Translations under genes and position numbers: made by a program
Assembly (NCBI GenBank): GCA_951812665.1
Contig: CATOST010000035.1
Span: 1-64,000 of the forward strand
DNA: 64,000 nucleotides
Reading direction: 5' to 3'
DNA from: an uncultured Acidobacteriota bacterium
Lineage (GTDB): Bacteria; Acidobacteriota; UBA6911; RPQK01; JAJDTT01
The notes under the pieces: model-generated
Database searches by the model: none
What the model was told of the DNA's origin: nothing
Seen by the model: the letters and a program-made list of their open reading frames with translations, nothing else
Part shown: piece after piece, positions 56,232 through 64,000 of the stretch
How the letters are laid out: each line of letters starts with the position of its first letter
Position numbering within the stretch: position 1 is the first letter of the stretch

Positions 56232-56321
56232 GGGCGCCTCTTGTGGGCGCTCCCTCGGCCCCGGGGGTCGGGCAACTGAGGTTTGGACGAAAGAGGGTAC
56301 CCACAAGGGGTGCCCCTACGC
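56231..56321. repeat. ~90-bp element with GTAGGGGC-type inverted ends
   Basis: Starts GTAGGGGCGCCTCTTGTGGG and ends with its inverted counterpart (CCCACAAGGGGTGCCCCTAC). The core contains a CCCCGGGGG palindrome. It begins on the last base of the soxD stop codon and lies in the convergent gap before the flippase-like gene. Related to 35301-35410. Confidence 0.65.
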
Positions 56322-56366
56322 TCTTTCACCCCGGAAAAAGACTGTCCCTTTCTGGCTCCGCTCAGG

Positions 56367-57354
56367 TCAATCCTTCCGCGCAACGGCGGCCGCCTCCAGA
56401 TCCGTTTCCTCCTGCTTGCGAATCGAGTAGTAGACGATTCCTGGAAGCGACGACAACATCATCACCACGAAACCGAGCAGGGACAGAGTCACTGACATCT
56501 CGGCCGGTACTCCCGCCTGGGAGAAGAGCAGGTAGTAGGCGCTCTCCCGGAGTCCGATCCCGTTGATGGTGAGAGGCACCATGATGGTCAGGTTGATCAA
56601 GGGAACGAAGACCATGAAAAGAGAGAAGGGCGCTTCGATCCCGATGCCCTGGGCCGTCACCCAGACCACCGCCACCGCTCCGGCCTGGATGGGAAGCGAC
56701 ACCACGGCTACGGAGGCCATCTTGCCCGGATTCTGCTTCAGGGTGTCCAGTCCCTGGTAGACGAGCTCCATCTTCCGGGTCAGAGCATGGAATCCGAACC
56801 TCTGCATCATGGAGGTCCATCCGGCCGTGGGGTCCAGAGTGGAAGAGCATCACGTTGGCAATCGCATACAAGGCGCACGCGGCGAGGAAGATGTGGAGGG
56901 AAGAAAGCCCGGCGATCTTCTGGGGGACGACGAGGGAGGCGGCGAGGACCGATGAGCAACAGGCCGCAGAGGCCTCCGCTCCGTTCCAGCACGCTGGTGG
57001 TGAGGGTCGTGGACATGCCCGGCCCGTACCCTTGGGACAGGTAATAGGCGCGGAAAACGTCTCCACCGATGGCCGACGGCAGGAACAGGTTGAAGAAGGC
57101 GCCGATGAAGACGAAGCTTGGTAAGCGGATACCAACGCTGGTAGATGCGGAAGTTCTCGAGAACGATCCGCCAGCGGAGCGCCGAGAGCAGCAGCGTGAG
57201 GATCTGAATCGAAACCGCCAGCAGCAGGAATTCGGGCCGGGCGCCGGCCACGACGCGGAGCAATTGGGACAGGTCCAACCGGCTCAGGACCAGAATCAGA
57301 AAGGAGAGGCTCAGGATCAGCTTCAGGGCGAGCTTGCCTGCGGCAACCTGGAAG

Positions 57355-57358
<4 letters not shown>
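56367..57358 (-). CDS. Flippase-like membrane protein (lysylphosphatidylglycerol synthase TM family, UPF0104; several frameshifts)
   Basis: A GTG at 57358 overlaps the secA stop (GTGA). The frame then shifts early. Recognisable parts in order: [40 protein letters not shown] then [69 protein letters not shown]; and the C-terminal half ([40 protein letters not shown] with [12 protein letters not shown]). The [12 protein letters not shown] and [10 protein letters not shown] motifs are typical of the family. About 330 residues with about eight helices. Probable lipid or polyprenyl-linked substrate transporter; function unproven. At least three indels are needed. Confidence 0.72.
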
Positions 57359-60045
<2,687 letters not shown>

Positions 60046-60222
60046 AACTACTCGTAGTCTATCATGCGGATATCAGCGGACGGCGGTCCTCCATTGGCCA
60101 TTCCGCCCCGCCCGTCAGGGAGAGGGCGCCCACCAGGGCCGCCCCTGCGAGAAGAAAAACCGGGTGCCCGCCGCCGCAAGAGTTCCCCTCTTGCCGCTTT
60201 TCTGTTTTTTCCTCTTGCCTCT
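60046..60222. other. Intergenic region with pyrimidine-rich tract, no gene seen
   Basis: It holds GCCCACCAGGGCCGCCCCTG-type sequence and a T/C-rich run (TTTTCTGTTTTTTCCTCTTG) at about 60199-60220, similar to tracts at 8615-8655 and 35410-35440. Too short and low in coding character to call a gene. Confidence 0.4.
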
Positions 60223-62877
60223 TCATAGCGACTTCGCTCCCAGGCCCTCCAGGCTCCAACCCACGACCCACCGGGAATGGTTGTCGTGTCCGGAGGCCGC
60301 GTTGTCGGCATCGATCGGGGCCACCGACTCCAGATTGGACTCCCGGAGAAACTCCTCCAACCGCGAACGATGTCCATACATGGCTACCAGGAAGCGTATG
60401 GGATCGACCTGGGCCAGAAGTTCGGTTTCATAGGCGTCGATGGCGTCGGCGCCCCCCTCGATCAGTCCTAACGCCCGCTTCAGCCCAGGCACGAGATTAG
60501 TCAGGCCGGCGCCGCCCCGGGGGACCATGAGGCTGCCGTCCGGCTCGTTGACGTGGGTCCAGGAGTGGGTCCCGCCGGCGCCGATGTAGGCCGAGGCGCC
60601 CATGCCGGCCACGATGGGAATCCCATAGAGCCGACCCAGATCCAGATAGGGACGGAGGTCCTGGTCGGCCCGCCCCTTCAAGTCCTGCAGCGGGTCGAGT
60701 TGGAGCTGGTCGATGAGCTGTTCACGGCACCAGCGTTCCACGTCCAGCCCCTGCGCCAGGTTGTGGAACAGCCCTGCCGCAGGGATTCGCACGGCCACGG
60801 GGAGGGTCCGATTCCGGGCGGCGAGTCCGGCCTTCAGGTCTCTCAGCACCTGGGTGAAGAAGTCGGCCCGCCAGCGAACCCAGTCGCGGTAGGGCCGGCC
60901 GGCTGAGACGTCGATCGTTCTGGGGTCCACGCCGGTGGCTTTTCGATAAGCCTCGACCATCGCGGGGTTGTACAGAAGCATGGGGACTTGGCGGTCACAT
61001 CCCACCAACAGGCCGTCCGCCCCCCGCTCGGCCACTTCCACCAGGATGTCGACTCGTTCCTTCCTGACTTGGGGAAAGAAATAGCTCAGGCCCCGGGAGT
61101 CCGATCCGTCCTTGGCGATCCGCCACCACTCGGGATGACGCTTGTAGAAGTCGCTGGAGAAGATGCCGCCGTAGCGGTTGGCGCCGTAGTGCCGCTGCAT
61201 CGCCAGCCAGGGCCAGACCTGCGCGCGGCATCCCTCCCGGGTCTGGTTGACCTGGGAGAGGGCGTCGTATTCGTTGATCATGTGGATACGCCGGCCGTAG
61301 TCGTGGGGGGAATAGTCCCGGCTCTGCTGCGCCTTTTCGTAGGAGGCGCAGGGAAACCGGGTGGTCTGGGGCAGACGGCTGTGGTATTCGACCCAGGACC
61401 GGCCGACCGACCAGCCGATGGTCCCGAACCCCAGCTCGGACTGGCCGCAGACGATGCTCCGGAACTGGTCCGGCAGGAGGCGGGCCCAGATCACGTCGAA
61501 GTAGCAGGCCCAGTCGTTCACCGCCAACAGCGGCGTCGGTGGCTTGGACATCCGGTTTCTGAGATTCCGGACCGATTCGGGCGTGACCGGAACCAGGCGC
61601 AGAAGAGTGGCCAGGCCTCGCTGTTCGCCGGCCTTCCTCCAGTCGAGCCACCGCCTGGGGTCGCCGGCGGAGTGGAACCGAATGACTTCTCCGGTCAGGT
61701 CGGCGGCGGTGACGAAGGTCTCGTCGCCCAACTGGGTGGGAGGTGCGTCCCGGATCAGACCCTCACGGCCGACCTGAACGTGCAGACCCGAGCCTCCGGT
61801 CCCCAGGAAGACGGCATAGGTCCCCCGGGTGGGTGGAAGATAGGTCACGGGAGGAGCGGTGTAGTCCCCTTTCCCCACCAAGGCGACGCCATCATTGGGA
61901 ATCTGTTTCCACTCCCAGGACTCCCCGTCGATGGGACCGTCTCCCCACCGGCCATGGGCCCTCCGGAAGTTGCGGATCCGGATCTCGGGACGCCCCGGGT
62001 CGATCTGAAGGCGCCAGGAGGCCAGCGGCGTCAGCAGGAGACTGTTCGGCGGCTCGATTCTCCGCCGGTAGTCCAAGCCGGGGCCGTCCGGCCAGAGCTT
62101 TCCGTCCACCCTGGGCAGGAACTGCACCCGGTAGTTCCCGTCGGGCCAACCCTGGACCGGGACCGATAATCTCTGCAATCCTTGCAGGCGGCTGAGCCTG
62201 ACGTTGCGGGTCCAGAGGGCTTTCCCCCGCGCGTCCAGCACGCTCAGTTCTCCCTCCATCCGCTCCGGACCGGCACCCGGGCGGACCTCCGCCAACAGGG
62301 AAAGACGATCCTGGTGGAGCAGGACCTCCGGGTGCATCCGCAGAGAGATCAGATCGGCGGAACCCAACTTGGGATCGAATACGACTCGAACGGGTCCATC
62401 TTCCACGAAACGCAGGGCCTTGACCGGAAGCCCGCCCTCACCCATCCCCAGCCGTTCGGTCGTGACCTCCCGGCTGAGTTGCTGGCGGAAGATCCAGGTC
62501 TTCTCCAGGTCCCGGCCCGTCACCTGGAGCTCGAGCTCGTACCCGCGAAAGTAGACGGCGCCCGCTTCGTATTGGTAGCGGCCGGGAGCGGTCAGAGGGC
62601 CCAGATCGAAGCTGATCCGATCTCGGAAGGGCCGAGTTTCGGTGATGACCCTGCCGGACGCCAGACGCCTGCTCACCCGCGCCTGGAACTCCCGGTCTCC
62701 AGGTTCGAGAGCGGTGAAGCTCAAACCATGGTTGGCGCCCGGAACGAGCTGCAGCTCCCGGTCGGACGGGTCGCGGTCCACCCCATCGAAGGAAAGTTTC
62801 ACCCCACCTGAAGCCCCGGCGAACGCCGGCAAGGTGAGCAGAAAGCACAGAATCGGAAAACGGCTCCAGGCCATCAT
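60223..62877 (-). CDS. Large secreted protein with GHL10-like TIM barrel
   Basis: 884 residues, signal peptide at the start (FPILCFLLTLPAFAGASGG). The first 450 residues are beta-rich (ITETRPFRDRISFDLGPL, YQYEAGAVYFRGYELELQVT) and could be carbohydrate-binding or immunoglobulin-like domains. From about 560 a barrel-like region resembles the 'hypothetical glycosyl hydrolase' GHL10 group: GANRYGGIFSSDFYKRHPEW, KERVDILVEVAERGADGLLV, ATGVDPRTIDVSAGRPYRDW, LIDQLQLDPLQDLKGRADQD and LYGIPIVAGMGASAYIGAGG. Catalytic acids not certain. Paralogous in fold to the lipoprotein at 21569-23197. Monocistronic, divergent from the gene at 63099. Confidence 0.65.
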   Translation of the reverse strand: MMAWSRFPILCFLLTLPAFAGASGGVKLSFDGVDRDPSDRELQLVPGANHGLSFTALEPGDREFQARVSRRLASGRVITETRPFRDRISFDLGPLTAPGRYQYEAGAVYFRGYELELQVTGRDLEKTWIFRQQLSREVTTERLGMGEGGLPVKALRFVEDGPVRVVFDPKLGSADLISLRMHPEVLLHQDRLSLLAEVRPGAGPERMEGELSVLDARGKALWTRNVRLSRLQGLQRLSVPVQGWPDGNYRVQFLPRVDGKLWPDGPGLDYRRRIEPPNSLLLTPLASWRLQIDPGRPEIRIRNFRRAHGRWGDGPIDGESWEWKQIPNDGVALVGKGDYTAPPVTYLPPTRGTYAVFLGTGGSGLHVQVGREGLIRDAPPTQLGDETFVTAADLTGEVIRFHSAGDPRRWLDWRKAGEQRGLATLLRLVPVTPESVRNLRNRMSKPPTPLLAVNDWACYFDVIWARLLPDQFRSIVCGQSELGFGTIGWSVGRSWVEYHSRLPQTTRFPCASYEKAQQSRDYSPHDYGRRIHMINEYDALSQVNQTREGCRAQVWPWLAMQRHYGANRYGGIFSSDFYKRHPEWWRIAKDGSDSRGLSYFFPQVRKERVDILVEVAERGADGLLVGCDRQVPMLLYNPAMVEAYRKATGVDPRTIDVSAGRPYRDWVRWRADFFTQVLRDLKAGLAARNRTLPVAVRIPAAGLFHNLAQGLDVERWCREQLIDQLQLDPLQDLKGRADQDLRPYLDLGRLYGIPIVAGMGASAYIGAGGTHSWTHVNEPDGSLMVPRGGAGLTNLVPGLKRALGLIEGGADAIDAYETELLAQVDPIRFLVAMYGHRSRLEEFLRESNLESVAPIDADNAASGHDNHSRWVVGWSLEGLGAKSL

Positions 62878-63098
62878 CGGTCAGACTCCCATGAAGATCC
62901 GGGGATCGGCCACGGCGTTCGGGATCGCCCGAGGAGGTGTTCCGGTTGATCCTGACAGTCGGCGGGGACTTTTTCCACAGGCTGCCCACAACCTTTCCTC
63001 AGTTTTTTGGGGCCACCATGGATATTATGAGAGCCGCGAGGAAGGCGACCCGTCGGTATTGGACCGAAGCGTAACGGGGCGCCGGTGAGATCGGACTG

Positions 63099-64000
63099 GT
63101 GAGATATTCCAACGGCTTCAAACTGATCGGGACCTGTCTCTGGGGACTCGGTCTGATCCTGTTGGCCTCGATTTCCTGCAGCCGAACTTCTCAAACGGTT
63201 CCCCCCGACGAGTTCGGCTCCGTCTACCCGGTGACGCTGAGTCTGAAGGACGGCTCGCCGCTTCTCAAGATCGCATTCAGTTCCCGCGGCATCCAGAAGC
63301 TGACGACCGTCGAGGAGCCGGGACTGGACTGGATCTACCAGGGTGCCTATAGCGCCTGGGACTACACGGAGTGGCACTGGTGGAAGGGTCATCCCTTCGA
63401 CTTTCAGGCTCGCGGACATGAAAATCCGGCCTACTGGGACTCTTTTCGTCCCCGTTTCCAGGGAAACCCGCGGCTGGATGCAGGGAAGATCGGCGAGGGC
63501 TATCTGGGGATCGATTTCGGAACCGACGGCTTCGGGTTCCAGCAGGACTATCTCCTGCCCGGCGAGGCCGCTCCCGGTCGAGCCTATTGGGACATGTTTT
63601 TCACCGCCGTCAACGCGACCGGAAGACAGATCGAGGAGTATGGGCATTTCTTTGCCTCTTACACCTCGATCAACGGCTCGCGCTCCTTCTGGTTCTGGGA
63701 CTCCGGAGGAGAGTTGGCGCTCTGGTCGGATCGAGGGGTCGGCCACCTGGACGGTTATGTGAGCAGTCCTGAAAGCTACTTTCGCAGAGACGGCAGAATT
63801 CCCCATTGCCCGCGCGGAAACGGCCGCCTGATGGGCACCTGGCGCCATCCGGTGCTCGTTTCCCACGCCTCACCCGCCGGCTGGCGCTCGGTGATCCTTC
63901 TGGACCCGGAGACGACGGCCGCCGTCACCTGCGGCATGGAAGGGACCGCCATGGACTTCATCTTCTACCCCGGCCACATGGAGCGTGTCTTTCCGTCCGA
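63099..64000 (+). CDS. Partial lipoprotein, unknown function (runs off right edge)
   Basis: An open frame from GTG 63099 with no stop before the window end. Signal with lipobox (LILLASISC, Cys27). Beta-rich extracellular domain: SVYPVTLSLKDGSPLLKIAF, EWHWWKGHPFDFQARGHENP, EEYGHFFASYTSINGSRSFW and GWRSVILLDPETTAAVTCGM. The aromatic-rich, Asp/Glu-bearing surface and the neighbouring GHL10-like gene are compatible with a carbohydrate-active role, but no family is recognised. The 221-bp gap upstream (62878-63098) holds no gene I can support. Confidence 0.6.
   Translation, partial: MRYSNGFKLIGTCLWGLGLILLASISCSRTSQTVPPDEFGSVYPVTLSLKDGSPLLKIAFSSRGIQKLTTVEEPGLDWIYQGAYSAWDYTEWHWWKGHPFDFQARGHENPAYWDSFRPRFQGNPRLDAGKIGEGYLGIDFGTDGFGFQQDYLLPGEAAPGRAYWDMFFTAVNATGRQIEEYGHFFASYTSINGSRSFWFWDSGGELALWSDRGVGHLDGYVSSPESYFRRDGRIPHCPRGNGRLMGTWRHPVLVSHASPAGWRSVILLDPETTAAVTCGMEGTAMDFIFYPGHMERVFPS

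Overview
The window reads as a GC-rich chromosomal segment from a member of Acidobacteriota, probably an environmental or metagenome-assembled genome. The call rests on a VWFA-related secreted protein of the type abundant in Acidobacteria (37829-38722), a fused LptF-LptG permease, menaquinone synthesis through the futalosine route (mqnA), and paired planctomycete-type cytochrome c/DUF1549/DUF1553 and DUF1501 genes, which are common in Acidobacteriota, Planctomycetota and Verrucomicrobiota. No rRNA, tRNA, CRISPR array, prophage or intact transposase gene was seen.

Layout. 1-7.1 kb: a large secreted subtilase with C-terminal repeats and a propeller-like tail (many frameshifts, runs off the left edge), a secreted Ig-fold protein and a DUF1640-like coiled-coil gene. 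7.4-23.2 kb: an M20 peptidase, two PSCyt1+DUF1501 pairs on opposite strands separated by two toxin-antitoxin modules with a MITE-like element between them, an NlpC/P60 lipoprotein, two tandem membrane coiled-coil paralogues, and a GHL10-like lipoprotein. 23.3-37.7 kb: a methyltransferase, the LptFG fusion, lipB, nuoABCDEFGHI (no nuoJ-N here), lipA, a CMD-fold protein and a hotdog thioesterase. 37.8-45.7 kb: the VWA protein, two small unknowns, two siroheme genes, a fibronectin III protein, topA and dprA. 46.1-53.4 kb: mqnA, a NamZ-like muramidase, a CYTH protein, a MurU-like nucleotidyltransferase, an AmgK-like kinase, asnS and folD. 53.4-56.2 kb: a YVTN propeller with SoxC- and SoxD-like genes. 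56.4-64 kb: a flippase-like membrane protein, secA, a large GHL10-like secreted protein and the start of another lipoprotein.

Two features cross the whole window. First, intergenic DNA is full of palindromic repeats of at least three kinds. One is a ~165-bp near-perfect long palindrome with inverted ends, four full copies, three of them between divergent genes. Another is arrays of a ~28-bp hairpin unit, which sit mainly between convergent genes. The third is a ~90-110-bp element bounded by GTAGGGGC ends. Second, many genes, including housekeeping ones (nuoD, nuoG, nuoI, topA, dprA, folD), are interrupted by apparent single-base indels, several in G/C runs, while the protein continues intact in the next frame. 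This fits sequencing or assembly error better than decay, and most such genes are annotated here as whole genes.

The most attractive candidate system is the NamZ-CYTH-MurU-AmgK cluster (46.9-50.9 kb). It could be a self-contained route from peptidoglycan-derived MurNAc to UDP-MurNAc, although the MurU-like member has changed metal-binding positions.
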